From NCBI GenBank assembly GCA_011053005.1, contig DRHW01000019.1, positions 1-64,000 of the forward strand: a stretch of 64,000 nucleotides of DNA. Direction: 5' to 3'. Positions 40,757-51,421 of the stretch are shown in pieces. A program made the translations under genes and the position numbers. The first letter of the stretch is position 1. Each line of letters opens with the position of its first letter. The notes under the pieces were generated by a model. It saw only the letters and a list, made by a program, of their open reading frames with translations, had not been told where the DNA came from and made no database searches. The stretch comes from Methylophaga sp. Lineage in GTDB: Bacteria; Pseudomonadota; Gammaproteobacteria; Nitrosococcales; Methylophagaceae.

Positions 40757-43504
40757 ATGAAACAAATGCCCCCTTTTATCCTTGTTGACGGTTCGTCTTA
40801 TCTTTACCGGGCTTATCATGCCATGGGTCAAGCAAACCTCACTAACGCAGATGGACAGGCCACTGGAGCTACCTATGGTGTAGTCAATATGTTGCGTAAG
40901 TTATTACGTGATTACAATCCAGAGCATATTGCCGTGGTCTTTGATGCGAAGGGGAAAACCTTTCGTAATGACATGTACCCAGAATATAAAGCCCACCGCC
41001 CGCCAATGCCGGATGATTTGCGCGAGCAAATAGAACCTATACACGCCATTGTCAGAGCAATGGGGCTGCCATTATTGATGATTGATGGCGTAGAAGCAGA
41101 TGATGTCATCGGCACCTTGGCTCAACAAGCAACAGAGCAAGGGATCAATACGATTATTTCGACTGGCGATAAGGATATGGCACAACTGGTCAATGAACAT
41201 ATCACCTTGATCAATACCATGAGCAACACGACCACCGATATTCAAGCCATTATGGATAAATATGGCATCGCGCCAGACAGGATCATTGATTATTTAGCCT
41301 TAATGGGCGACAAAGTAGATAACATTCCCGGCGTGCCCAGTGTTGGAACGAAAACAGCCACTAAATTATTACAACAGTATGATTCTCTTGAAGGTGTCAT
41401 TGCTCACGCTGATGAAGTGAAAGGTAAATTAGGCGAGAAATTACGCGAATCGACGTCGTTTTTACCCTTGTCCTATCAACTTGCCACCATCAAACTTGAT
41501 GTGCCATTGGACTTTTCACCAGCAACATTAAATATTCAACCGCAAGATCATGATGCGCTACTGGCATTGTTCAAAAAGCTAGATTTTAAAACGTGGACGA
41601 GCGAATTAGTGCGTGCAGATAACGCAGCATCATCAACGAATAGCACAGCACCGATGTCAGAAAACATCGCGCCTACGCCGCCAGCGCCAAGCGAAAGTCA
41701 TTACGAAACTATTTTGACTGAAGATCGCCTGCAACATTGGTTGGCTAAACTTAAAAGTGCAGAACTATTTGCCTTTGATACCGAAACCACCAGCTTGAAT
41801 TATCTTGATGCGCGCATTGTCGGTTTATCATTCGCAGTAACCGCAGGCGAAGCTGCCTATCTTCCTCTGACTCACGATTATCTTGGCGCACCAGAACAAC
41901 TGAATATTGATCATGTTTTAGCCTTATTCAAACCTTTATTAGAAGATCCAACACGCTATAAAGTTGGCCAAAATCTAAAATATGATCGTCATATATTGCT
42001 CAATCACCATATTGATTTACAAGGTATTCAACATGACACCATGTTGCAATCTTATGTTTTAGATAGCACCGCAACCCGTCATGATATGGACTCACTGGCT
42101 GAAAAATATCTAGGTCGCCAAACAATTCACTTTGAGGATGTAGCTGGTAAAGGCAAAAAACAGCTGACATTCAACCAAATTGACCTCGAACACGCCGCAC
42201 CGTATGCAGCCGAAGATGCTGATATAACCTTACAATTACATCAAACGTTATGGCCAAAAATTCAAGCGATTCCTTCATTAGCGAATGTTTATGCCACGCT
42301 AGAAATGCCTTTATTGCCAGTACTTAATACCTTAGAACGTAATGGCGTTAACATTGATATTTGGATGTTGCAGCAACAAAGTGATGAATTGGGTCATAAA
42401 CTCGACAAACTTGAACAACAAGCATGGGAATTGGCAGGTGAAAAATTCAATTTAGGTTCGCCCAAACAACTTGGCGTCATTTTGTACGACAAGCTTGAAA
42501 TTCCTATCTTGAAAAAAACGCCAAAAGGCCAACCATCAACAGCAGAAGCCGTATTACAAGAATTAGCTGATGACGGTTATGAATTACCGCAAGTGCTAAT
42601 GCACTATCGCAGTTTAAGTAAGCTAAAATCAACGTACACCGACCGTTTGCCAGAGCAAGTGAATAAAACCACAGGCCGCGTGCATACTTCTTATCATCAA
42701 GCGGTGACGGCAACCGGTCGCCTATCTTCTTCTGATCCGAATTTACAAAACATTCCTATTCGTAGTGAAGAAGGTCGTCGTATCCGCGAAGCTTTTGTGG
42801 CTTCGACTGGTTATATCTTACTCGCTGCCGATTATTCTCAAATTGAATTGCGCATCATGGCGCATTTATCGCAAGATCCAGGTTTGCTCAAAGCCTTTGC
42901 CGCAGGCGAAGATATTCATCGCCATACCGCCGCGGAGATTTTTGGTGTGAATTTGGATGATGTCAGCAACGATCAACGACGTAGTGCAAAAGCAATTAAC
43001 TTTGGTTTAATTTATGGCATGTCGGCGCATGGTTTATCCAAGCAATTGGGGATTGAACGTCATCAAGCTGCTGATTATATGACGACGTATTTTGAGCGTT
43101 ATCCTGGCGTCAAACATTATATGGAAAGCACCCGCGAGCAAGCTAAATTGGATGGTTACGTCGAAACATTGTTTGGCCGCCGTTTGTTTTTACCTGAAAT
43201 CAATTCGAGTAACGGCATGCGCAGACAATATGCTGAACGCACCGCGATCAATGCGCCAATGCAAGGCACCGCAGCCGATATCATCAAACGCGCGATGATT
43301 GATATTCATCAATGGCTGGTCGCTGAAAACTCAGCCATTCGAATGATTATGCAAGTGCACGATGAATTAGTGTTTGAGGTACCCGTTGATCAAATCGACA
43401 TGGCAAAAGCACAAATTGAACAGTTTATGAGCAATGCCGCCAAATTAGATGTGCCATTAGAAGTGGGGATTGGTACGGGTGATAATTGGGAAAAAGCCCA
43501 TTAA
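40757..43504 (+). CDS. polA: DNA polymerase I
   Basis: 915 aa; 5'-nuclease, 3'-5' exonuclease (FAFDTETTSLNY) and polymerase (ADYSQIELRIMAHLS, RRSAKAINFGLIYGMS, VHDELVFEV) motifs. Confidence 0.98.
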   Translation: MKQMPPFILVDGSSYLYRAYHAMGQANLTNADGQATGATYGVVNMLRKLLRDYNPEHIAVVFDAKGKTFRNDMYPEYKAHRPPMPDDLREQIEPIHAIVRAMGLPLLMIDGVEADDVIGTLAQQATEQGINTIISTGDKDMAQLVNEHITLINTMSNTTTDIQAIMDKYGIAPDRIIDYLALMGDKVDNIPGVPSVGTKTATKLLQQYDSLEGVIAHADEVKGKLGEKLRESTSFLPLSYQLATIKLDVPLDFSPATLNIQPQDHDALLALFKKLDFKTWTSELVRADNAASSTNSTAPMSENIAPTPPAPSESHYETILTEDRLQHWLAKLKSAELFAFDTETTSLNYLDARIVGLSFAVTAGEAAYLPLTHDYLGAPEQLNIDHVLALFKPLLEDPTRYKVGQNLKYDRHILLNHHIDLQGIQHDTMLQSYVLDSTATRHDMDSLAEKYLGRQTIHFEDVAGKGKKQLTFNQIDLEHAAPYAAEDADITLQLHQTLWPKIQAIPSLANVYATLEMPLLPVLNTLERNGVNIDIWMLQQQSDELGHKLDKLEQQAWELAGEKFNLGSPKQLGVILYDKLEIPILKKTPKGQPSTAEAVLQELADDGYELPQVLMHYRSLSKLKSTYTDRLPEQVNKTTGRVHTSYHQAVTATGRLSSSDPNLQNIPIRSEEGRRIREAFVASTGYILLAADYSQIELRIMAHLSQDPGLLKAFAAGEDIHRHTAAEIFGVNLDDVSNDQRRSAKAINFGLIYGMSAHGLSKQLGIERHQAADYMTTYFERYPGVKHYMESTREQAKLDGYVETLFGRRLFLPEINSSNGMRRQYAERTAINAPMQGTAADIIKRAMIDIHQWLVAENSAIRMIMQVHDELVFEVPVDQIDMAKAQIEQFMSNAAKLDVPLEVGIGTGDNWEKAH

Positions 43505-43545
43505 GCATCATCCATAGCTCAACTAAATAATGGCTAATTCAAACA

Positions 43546-43580
43546 ATGACTCGCCGCTCAGAGGGTGAACGGCGAGTCAT
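43546..43580. terminator. Bidirectional terminator-like hairpin between convergent polA and xerC
   Basis: ATGACTCGCCG-N13-CGGCGAGTCAT perfect arms. Confidence 0.7.
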
Positions 43581-43619
43581 ACTCAGCTTAATAACTAACT
43601 GTTTTATGACGATTTATAG

Positions 43620-44531
43620 TTATTTCTTCTTAGCGCGTGGATGCGCCTCATCGTACACTTTTGCTAAATGCTGAAAATCAACATGAGTATAAATCTGGGT
43701 TGTGGAAATATCAGCGTGACCCAACAATTCTTGAACCGCTCTCAAATCACCGCTCGCTTCTAACATATGTGAAGCAAAAGCATGCCGCAACCGATGCGGA
43801 TGTACTTTGTCGGAAATACCCTGTTTTTTCCCCCAATAATTTAGTCGTTTTTGAATCGAACGTACGCCTAATCGCTTGCCTTGTTTAGTCAGAAATAAAG
43901 CTGATTGTTCAAAAAAACCTAATTCATCGCGTTGACTTAACCAAGATTGTAACGCTCTGATGGCTTGTGTTCCGACCGGTACGATGCGTTGTTTATTGCC
44001 CTTACCCAACACATGAACAAGCTGAGATCCAAAATCGACATCGCGTAAATCAAGCGCAGCTAATTCAGCTAAACGTAAACCAGAAGAATAAAATAATTCC
44101 ATCATCGCCCGATCACGACAACCAATCATGGTGTCTTGCGATGTGCCATCTAATAAACCACTCATTTGATCGACATCTAATGTCGATGGCAACCGTTTTT
44201 CGCCTTTAGGTGCTTGAACAGCTTGTGCGGGATTATTATCAGCCAAACCTTCACGAATCAAATAACGATAGAAACTACGCATCGCTGATAAAGAGCGTTG
44301 GATGGAACGGCTTGCTAAACCTTGACGATGAAGTTGACTAATAAATTGTCGTATATGACTGCTTTTAAGCAACGACCACACGGGAAGTGCTAGCTGCCCA
44401 CAATAAGTAGCAAATTGCTTAAGATCACGTTGATAATTGTTCACCGTATGCGGCGACATGCGTTTTTCTTGCGCTAAATACAGTAAGAAATCATCAATAG
44501 CCTGTTGCTGCTCATTCACCGTGTAACTCAT
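43620..44531 (-). CDS. xerC: Tyrosine recombinase XerC
   Basis: LFYSSGLRLAELAALDLRDVD; HPHRLRHAFASHMLEASGDLRAVQELLGHADISTTQIYTHVDFQHLAKVYDEAHPRAKKK; housekeeping context with dapF and DUF484. Confidence 0.96.
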   Translation of the reverse strand: MSYTVNEQQQAIDDFLLYLAQEKRMSPHTVNNYQRDLKQFATYCGQLALPVWSLLKSSHIRQFISQLHRQGLASRSIQRSLSAMRSFYRYLIREGLADNNPAQAVQAPKGEKRLPSTLDVDQMSGLLDGTSQDTMIGCRDRAMMELFYSSGLRLAELAALDLRDVDFGSQLVHVLGKGNKQRIVPVGTQAIRALQSWLSQRDELGFFEQSALFLTKQGKRLGVRSIQKRLNYWGKKQGISDKVHPHRLRHAFASHMLEASGDLRAVQELLGHADISTTQIYTHVDFQHLAKVYDEAHPRAKKK

Positions 44532-45222
44532 GATGATAAGGACGTAATAAACGCATCGTTATTTCGCCCAAAAAGCTTAAATAATCCGTCGCCATATCGG
44601 CATGAAAACGGTTTTCATTAAAACTTGCGATTGCTAACAAACCGGCACATGGCTCATGACCTAAGGGCAAACAAGCAACTGATTGCACTTGTTCGGCCTT
44701 ATCAGCAAATAATACGTTTTTTTGAGCTTGCGTTAAGCGCCCACACACCGGTTGTTGTTTAGCTAAAATACGATCAAAAACTTTAAAATCTTCATCATCA
44801 ATATGATGTTGAACGATATTATCAGCAAGCTTTGGTAGTTCTATCTTCGCATCGCCGTTATAAAACAAACGTAACGTCACCTCATCCGCTTCGAATTCTC
44901 GCTTAAACTCATTCATTAATAACGGCAATAACTCATCCAAACTTTTCGCATCCATCAATCGCAAACAAAGTTGGTGTACTCGCGACTGTAATTCATTATT
45001 TTTTCGAGCATTAAATAACAATGAATTAAGTTGGGTTTGGAGCTTTTCATTTTTTTGCACACTGCGATCTAACTGCCTTTGTGCCAGTGAAATCGTACCT
45101 TCAGGCGAAGTTGAAAGCTGTAGCGAATCTAACACCGCTGGTTCAGAAATAAAAAAATCAGGATGTTTTTTTAGATATGTCGCCACCTGTTCGGTGGTTA
45201 ATTCGAGTTGATCTTCGCCCAT
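44512..45222 (-). CDS. DUF484 family protein
   Basis: VATYLKKHPDFFISEPAVLDSLQLSTSPEGTISLAQRQLDRSVQKNEKLQTQL; between xerC and dapF. Confidence 0.93.
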   Translation of the reverse strand: MGEDQLELTTEQVATYLKKHPDFFISEPAVLDSLQLSTSPEGTISLAQRQLDRSVQKNEKLQTQLNSLLFNARKNNELQSRVHQLCLRLMDAKSLDELLPLLMNEFKREFEADEVTLRLFYNGDAKIELPKLADNIVQHHIDDEDFKVFDRILAKQQPVCGRLTQAQKNVLFADKAEQVQSVACLPLGHEPCAGLLAIASFNENRFHADMATDYLSFLGEITMRLLRPYHHELHGE

Positions 45223-46046
45223 GCCATTTCCCCATCAAATACGTGCGTTGTTGGTCCCGTCATCCAAACAGATGCGTTGTCGTCAGACCATTCAATAACT
45301 AATTCACCACCCGGCAATTTAACCGTCACTTCTCGCGCTAATAAACCGCGTTGGATCCCGCTGACTACCGCAGCACATGCACCTGTTCCGCAAGCCAATG
45401 TTTCGCCTGCACCACGTTCAAATACACGTAAATTGATGAGATTCGGATTAACCACTTCCATAAAACCAACGTTGACTCGCTCAGGGAATTGACTATGTTG
45501 TTCAATAATCGCCCCTAAGGTATTCACCTCGGCGGTAATAACATCATCAACCAATAATACCGCATGCGGATTACCCATCGAAACTGCGCCAATTTCCACA
45601 TCTTGTCTACCCGCTATTGGTAATTGATAGGTTAGAGATTGGCTATCAGAGACAAAAGGAATATTGTGTGGAGAAAATTGTGGTGGCCCCATATCAACCG
45701 TGACTTCGCCACCGTTTTTCAGACTCGGGTAAATCACGCCAGAAGCCGTTTCAACAGCAATCGTCGTTTTATCCGTTAAGCGATTATCATGAACAAATCG
45801 AGCAAAACAACGAGCGCCATTGCCGCATTGAGCAACTTCGCCACCATCGGCGTTAAAAATACGATATTTAAAATCATTGTTAGCGTTTGATGCCGTTTCG
45901 ACCAGCAATAACTGATCGCAACCGATGCCGTAACGTCGGTCAGCTAATAAACGAATTTGACTAGCCGTTAACTCAACGTGCTGGTTAATCGCATCGATGA
46001 CAATAAAGTCGTTGCCAATGCCATGCATTTTACTAAATTTCAACAT
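45198..46046 (-). CDS. dapF: Diaminopimelate epimerase
   Basis: KFSKMHGIGNDFIVID; GNGARCFARFV; RGAGETLACGTGACAAV. Confidence 0.98.
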   Translation of the reverse strand: MLKFSKMHGIGNDFIVIDAINQHVELTASQIRLLADRRYGIGCDQLLLVETASNANNDFKYRIFNADGGEVAQCGNGARCFARFVHDNRLTDKTTIAVETASGVIYPSLKNGGEVTVDMGPPQFSPHNIPFVSDSQSLTYQLPIAGRQDVEIGAVSMGNPHAVLLVDDVITAEVNTLGAIIEQHSQFPERVNVGFMEVVNPNLINLRVFERGAGETLACGTGACAAVVSGIQRGLLAREVTVKLPGGELVIEWSDDNASVWMTGPTTHVFDGEMAWAKINSN

Positions 46047-46048
46047 GA

Positions 46049-47299
46049 TTAGGCCGGAAGCAGCTGTTCACCAGCATATAAAGATTCAATCGTTTCACGT
46101 TCACGTACCACATGAATTTTATCGCCATCCACCATTATTTCCGCCGCACGAGGACGTGAATTGTAATTAGAACTCATTGTAAAACCATAAGCGCCTGCCG
46201 AACGAATGGCTAATAAATCATCTGGTTTAATCGCAAGCTGGCGATCTTTACCAAGAAAATCACCTGTTTCACAAATAGGCCCAACAATATCAAAATTTTG
46301 TGGCGTTAATGACTCGTCCGGAATGACAGCTTGAATATCCATCCAAGATTGATATAAAGCTGGGCGTAATAAATCATTCATCGCCGCATCAACAATCGCA
46401 AATTGTTTATCTTCTGTCGGTTTAATGTATTCCACTTTAGTCACTAAAATACCGGCATTACCCGCTATTGCACGACCTGGTTCTAACAATATTTCCAAAT
46501 CACGACCGACCAATAAACTACGCAAAGCCGCCGCATATTCAGCCGGGCTAGGCGGTGTTTCATTTTGATAGGTAATCCCTAAACCGCCACCGATATCTAA
46601 ATGTTTCAGCTTAATATCCAACTCAGCCAATCTGTCGATTAATGTCAACACGCGTTTTAAAGCATCAACAAACGGTGCGACTGACGTCAATTGAGAACCG
46701 ATATGGCAGTCAATACCAACAACATCTAAATGAGATAAGGCTTGTGCTTGCAAATAAACCGATTCGGCATTTTCAATAGCAATACCAAATTTGTTTTCTT
46801 TTAGGCCTGTTGATATATAAGGATGAGTCTGTGCATCCACATCAGGATTAACGCGAATTGAAATGGCCGCGCGCTGATTTAATTCAGTCGCTACTTCATT
46901 AATCCGTTCCAATTCAGGAATTGATTCAACATTAAAACAACGAATGCCTTGTTGTAATGCATAGCTAATTTCCGCAACTGTCTTACCGACACCCGAAAAA
47001 ACGACTCGGTCAGCCTGTCCACCAGCGGCTAATACACGTGCGAGTTCACCAGCAGAAACGATGTCAAATCCAGAACCTAAGCGAGCTAATACATTTAAAA
47101 CAGCTAAGTTAGAGTTTGCTTTTACCGCGTAACATACTAAATGTGCTTGGCCTGAAAAAGCATCATCAAAGGCTTGCCAGTGGTTTTCTAATGCTGCTCG
47201 AGAATAGACATATGTAGGCGTACCAAATTGCTCTGCAATACTTGATACCGCGACATCTTCTGCGAATAAAACACCTGTTTTGTAATCAAAATAATTCAT
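46049..47299 (-). CDS. lysA: Diaminopimelate decarboxylase
   Basis: YAVKANSNLAVLNVLARLGSGFDIVSAGEL; HIGSQLTSVAPF; LEPGRAIAGNAGILVTKVEYIK. Confidence 0.98.
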   Translation of the reverse strand: MNYFDYKTGVLFAEDVAVSSIAEQFGTPTYVYSRAALENHWQAFDDAFSGQAHLVCYAVKANSNLAVLNVLARLGSGFDIVSAGELARVLAAGGQADRVVFSGVGKTVAEISYALQQGIRCFNVESIPELERINEVATELNQRAAISIRVNPDVDAQTHPYISTGLKENKFGIAIENAESVYLQAQALSHLDVVGIDCHIGSQLTSVAPFVDALKRVLTLIDRLAELDIKLKHLDIGGGLGITYQNETPPSPAEYAAALRSLLVGRDLEILLEPGRAIAGNAGILVTKVEYIKPTEDKQFAIVDAAMNDLLRPALYQSWMDIQAVIPDESLTPQNFDIVGPICETGDFLGKDRQLAIKPDDLLAIRSAGAYGFTMSSNYNSRPRAAEIMVDGDKIHVVRERETIESLYAGEQLLPA

Positions 47300-47305
47300 T
47301 TTCTA

Positions 47306-47434
47306 TTATGACCCTGAGCTCGTGAGAGCCTGATCTTCAGGCATATATAAATCGCCTTTTAGGCCACATGCCGTTAAAACAGATACTAAGCTGACAATTA
47401 ATATTAGTCGGTTCCAACTCATTATTTTTTGCAT
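47306..47434 (-). CDS. lptM: LPS translocon maturation chaperone LptM (YifL-like small lipoprotein), missing from the supplied ORF track
   Basis: Manual translation: MQKIMSWNRLILIVSLVSVLTACGLKGDLYMPEDQALTSSGS (42 aa); lipobox LTAC followed by GLKGDLYMP; immediately upstream of lysA. Confidence 0.9.
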   Translation of the reverse strand: MQKIMSWNRLILIVSLVSVLTACGLKGDLYMPEDQALTSSGS

Positions 47435-47581
47435 TATTATTTCCAATATCGATCAATTGTGAGCAGTATATACGGGAAGCAAGTGACTCGTCTCGACTTG
47501 CAAACTAGAAATTATCGAATAACTTACATAGTATAAGTGCTCAATAACACAATCTTTAGCTTTTAGGTCATCGCGCATATC

Positions 47582-49294
47582 ATGGAAAATACCGAATCAA
47601 TCAGACTTAGTGGTTTAGCAAGACGTCTCATTACTGATGGCCTATTGAGTGAAGAAGACGCACTTTCTGCCCAAAAAAATGCTAAAAAAGCTAATCAGCC
47701 TTTTGTAAGCTATTTAGTTCGCAATAAAATATTAGATAGTCACGCTATCGCCTTAGTTGCATCTCAAGAATTTGGCGTACCTCTTTTTGATATTGATGCG
47801 ATGAATATGGAGGTTGCAGCGACATCACTGATTAAAGAAAGTCTTATTCGTCAACATCATGCTTTGCCGCTATATCAACGTGGGAATCGCCTTCATGTTG
47901 CGATGTCCGATCCTACTAATTTACAAGCATTAGATGAGTATCAATTCAGCACGGGCATGAATACTTTTGCAGTTTTAGTTGAAGAGCAAAAATTAACAAC
48001 GGCCATAGAACGCGCTTTAGATAAAAGTAATGAAAAATTTGATGATTTTGGTGGTGCCGATTTAGATGATATTGATCTAGGCCCAGATGATACCAATGAT
48101 GGCAAAGAGCCTGCTGGTTCAGAAGCCGATGAGACCCCCATCGTACGCTTTATTAATGGTATTTTGACCCACGCCATCAAGTCCGGCGCATCAGATATTC
48201 ACTTTGAACCTTATGAAAAAAAATACCGAGTACGCATTCGTATCGATGGTATTTTGCAAGAAGCTCAGGCAGCGCCCGTTAATCTTGGTGGTCGAATCGC
48301 AGCTCGCCTCAAAGTATTATCCCGTTTAAATATCGCTGAACGTCGTGTGCCACAAGATGGCCGGATGCGACTCAAATTATCGAATACTAAAACCATTGAT
48401 TTCCGGGTAAATACTTGCCCAACTTTATTTGGTGAAAAAATTGTATTGCGTATTCTTGACCCAACCAGTGCGCAACTTGGGATTGATGCTTTAGGCTATG
48501 AACCCGATCAAAAGAAAATATTCATGGAAACCATGCATCAGCCTTACGGCATGGTGTTGGTCACCGGCCCAACAGGTAGTGGTAAAACGGTATCGCTCTA
48601 CACCGCGCTCAATATCTTAAATACCGATGATAGAAATATTTCTACCGCAGAAGATCCCGCCGAAATCAGCTTAGCCGGTATCAATCAAGTTAATATCAAT
48701 CCTGCGGTCGGACTCACCTTCTCTTCAGCGTTAAAAGCCTTTCTTCGTCAAGATCCAGACATCATCATGGTCGGTGAGATTCGCGACTTAGAAACGGCAG
48801 AAATATCGATCAAAGCCGCACAAACTGGTCATATGGTATTTTCAACCTTACACACTAATGATGCGCCACAAACCCTTACCCGTTTAGCCAATATGGGCGT
48901 TCCTGCCTTTAATATTGCCTCTGCGGTCTCGCTTATTATTGCCCAACGACTCGGCCGCCGTTTATGCAGTAAATGTAAAAAATCGGAAGATATTCCTGCT
49001 GAAGCATTATTAGAAGAAGGCTTCACCCAAGCACAAATAGATAAAGGGATGACTATTTTTAAAGCGGTAGGCTGTGAAAGTTGTACTTTAGGCTATAAAG
49101 GCCGTGTCGGCATCTACCAAGTGATGCCTATCTCTGAAGAAATGGGCCGTATCATAATGGAAGGTGGCAATGCGATGACCTTAGCCGATCAAGCCGAAAA
49201 AGAAGGCATTGATGATTTAAGAAAATCCGGTCTTAAAAAAGTTGCTGCGGGCATGACAAGCCTTGAAGAGCTGAACCGAGTAATTAAGGAGTAA
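47582..49294 (+). CDS. pilB: Type IV pilus assembly ATPase PilB
   Basis: GASDIHFEPYEKKYRVRIRIDG; GPTGSGKTVSLYTAL; IMVGEIRDLETAEI; CSKCKK...CESC. Confidence 0.97.
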   Translation: MENTESIRLSGLARRLITDGLLSEEDALSAQKNAKKANQPFVSYLVRNKILDSHAIALVASQEFGVPLFDIDAMNMEVAATSLIKESLIRQHHALPLYQRGNRLHVAMSDPTNLQALDEYQFSTGMNTFAVLVEEQKLTTAIERALDKSNEKFDDFGGADLDDIDLGPDDTNDGKEPAGSEADETPIVRFINGILTHAIKSGASDIHFEPYEKKYRVRIRIDGILQEAQAAPVNLGGRIAARLKVLSRLNIAERRVPQDGRMRLKLSNTKTIDFRVNTCPTLFGEKIVLRILDPTSAQLGIDALGYEPDQKKIFMETMHQPYGMVLVTGPTGSGKTVSLYTALNILNTDDRNISTAEDPAEISLAGINQVNINPAVGLTFSSALKAFLRQDPDIIMVGEIRDLETAEISIKAAQTGHMVFSTLHTNDAPQTLTRLANMGVPAFNIASAVSLIIAQRLGRRLCSKCKKSEDIPAEALLEEGFTQAQIDKGMTIFKAVGCESCTLGYKGRVGIYQVMPISEEMGRIIMEGGNAMTLADQAEKEGIDDLRKSGLKKVAAGMTSLEELNRVIKE

Positions 49295-49297
49295 TCT

Positions 49298-50542
49298 GTG
49301 GCGCAAGCAACTAAATCAACAAAAGCTGTGAAACAAAAAGTTGATCCTGTTTTTATTTGGCAAGGCACCAATAAAGAAGGGCGACGTCTCAAAGGCGAAC
49401 AATCGGCTGCCAGTATTAATGAAGTAAAAGCCATACTCCGTCGTCGAAGTATCAACCCGATCAAGGTTAAAAAGAAACCTAAAGATCTGTTTGCACCTAG
49501 AAAACCTTCCATTAAACCTTCCGATATTGCTGTTTTTAGCCGTATGTTAGCAACGATGATGTCAGCGGGTGTTCCCTTAATGCAATCAATGCAAATCATT
49601 GGCGAAGGTCATGAAAATGCCAGTATGCAGGAAATGATTTTATCGATTAAAGCCGATGTTGAATCAGGCACCAGTTTGGCGGAATCATTAGGTAAATTCC
49701 CCTTATATTTTGATGATCTATTTGTAAGCCTAGTTCATGCAGGCGAGCAATCAGGTACATTAGAAACCCTGTTACATGAAATCGCCGCCTATAAAGAAAA
49801 AACGGAAGCCTTAAAAGCCAAAATTAAAAAAGCATTAGTCTACCCAATTGCTATTATCGTCGTAGCCTTTGTGGTAACAGCTATTCTAATGATCTTCGTA
49901 ATTCCTCAATTCGAAGCTTTATTTACCGGCTTTGGCGCTGACTTACCCGGTCTGACCAAAGCTGTTATTAGCGTCTCTGAAGTCTTCCAAGAATATTGGT
50001 GGATCATCTTTGGGTCGATTATTGCCGCCGTCTATGCCATCAAAGAAGGTAAACGCCGTTCACGCAAAGTGCAACATTTCTTTGACCGCTTGATACTTAA
50101 AATCCCCGTCATCGGTATTATTCAAGAAAAAGGGGCGATTGCACGTTTCGCGCGTACCTTTTCAACCATGTTTAAAGCCGGTGTGCCAATGGTTGAGGCA
50201 ATGGTCTCGGTGGCTGGAGCAACTGGTAATATTGTATTCAGTGAAGCCACTATGTCGATGCGTGATGATGTATCAACCGGTACTCAATTAAATGTCGCGA
50301 TGAAAGATGCTCAAATCTTCCCAAATATGGTGGTGCAAATGGTCGCCATTGGTGAAGAGTCAGGCTCACTTGATGCCATGTTAGCCAAAGTCGCTGACTT
50401 TTATGAACAGGAAGTTGATGACGCTGTTGATAATATGACCGCGTTAATGGAACCAATGATCATGGTAGTGTTAGGTGGTTTGATTGGTACCTTAGTTATT
50501 GCAATGTACTTACCAATATTCAAAATGGGCGCAGTGGTATAG
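49298..50542 (+). CDS. pilC: Type IV pilus inner membrane platform protein PilC
   Basis: Two T2SSF domains; FSRMLATMMSAGVPLMQSMQII; ARTFSTMFKAGVPMVEAM. Confidence 0.97.
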   Translation: MAQATKSTKAVKQKVDPVFIWQGTNKEGRRLKGEQSAASINEVKAILRRRSINPIKVKKKPKDLFAPRKPSIKPSDIAVFSRMLATMMSAGVPLMQSMQIIGEGHENASMQEMILSIKADVESGTSLAESLGKFPLYFDDLFVSLVHAGEQSGTLETLLHEIAAYKEKTEALKAKIKKALVYPIAIIVVAFVVTAILMIFVIPQFEALFTGFGADLPGLTKAVISVSEVFQEYWWIIFGSIIAAVYAIKEGKRRSRKVQHFFDRLILKIPVIGIIQEKGAIARFARTFSTMFKAGVPMVEAMVSVAGATGNIVFSEATMSMRDDVSTGTQLNVAMKDAQIFPNMVVQMVAIGEESGSLDAMLAKVADFYEQEVDDAVDNMTALMEPMIMVVLGGLIGTLVIAMYLPIFKMGAVV

Positions 50543-50545
50543 CTC

Positions 50546-51415
50546 ATGGCTTTTATTGCACTATTACAATCATCACCATTTTTCTTTATCTCACTGGTCA
50601 GTATTTTGGGGCTGTTAGTAGGCAGCTTTCTCAATGTCGTTATTTATCGGCTTCCCATCATGATGGAGCGGGACTGGAAAGCACAATATGATGATCTGAC
50701 GAATCGTACACCCGAAGAAATTGCCCCTTTCACATTGAGCGTGCCACGTTCGCGCTGCCCGCATTGTCATCACGCGATTACTGCGATAGAAAATATACCA
50801 GTGATGAGTTACCTATTTTTAGGCGGAAAATGCAGGAAATGCAAAGCGGCTATTTCCAAACGATATCCTTTAATAGAAGCGTTAACGGGCTTACTTTCTG
50901 GCATTGTCGCTTGGCAGTTTGGCTTTGATTGGGCTTGCCTCGGCGCGTTATTATTAACTTGGTCACTGATCACTCTAACCTTTATTGATATTGATCATCA
51001 CTTATTGCCAGATAGCATTACGTTGCCCTTGTTGTGGCTAGGTATTGTCTTTAATTTATTTGCTGTTTATACCGATTTATCATCTAGTGTCGTTGGTGCT
51101 ATCGCCGGTTATTTATCGCTGTGGTTAGTATTTCATGGCTTTAAACTCGTCACAGGCAAGGAAGGTATGGGTTATGGTGATTTCAAACTTTTAGCGGCGT
51201 TAGGCGCATGGTTTGGCTGGTTAATGTTGCCATCAATCATCTTGTTATCATCATTAGTCGGCGCGGTTGTTGGCATCTCGCTCATTATTTTTCGCCAACA
51301 TGAACGTAATGTGCCGATTCCTTTTGGCCCATATCTGGCTGCGGCAGGTTGGATTGCCTTAGTCTGGGGTGACGCAATCACCTATACCTATCTTAGCTGG
51401 ACCGGTGCAGTCTAA
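50546..51415 (+). CDS. pilD: Prepilin peptidase PilD
   Basis: GLLVGSFLNVVIYRLP; CPHCHHAI...CRKCKA; FIDIDHHLLPD; GKEGMGYGDFKLLAALGAWFG. Confidence 0.97.
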   Translation: MAFIALLQSSPFFFISLVSILGLLVGSFLNVVIYRLPIMMERDWKAQYDDLTNRTPEEIAPFTLSVPRSRCPHCHHAITAIENIPVMSYLFLGGKCRKCKAAISKRYPLIEALTGLLSGIVAWQFGFDWACLGALLLTWSLITLTFIDIDHHLLPDSITLPLLWLGIVFNLFAVYTDLSSSVVGAIAGYLSLWLVFHGFKLVTGKEGMGYGDFKLLAALGAWFGWLMLPSIILLSSLVGAVVGISLIIFRQHERNVPIPFGPYLAAAGWIALVWGDAITYTYLSWTGAV

Positions 51416-51421
51416 TATCCT

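Noticed and set aside
43620-44531. Tyrosine recombinase as an integrase of a mobile island
   Set aside because: Sequence and xerC-DUF484-dapF-lysA context indicate housekeeping XerC.
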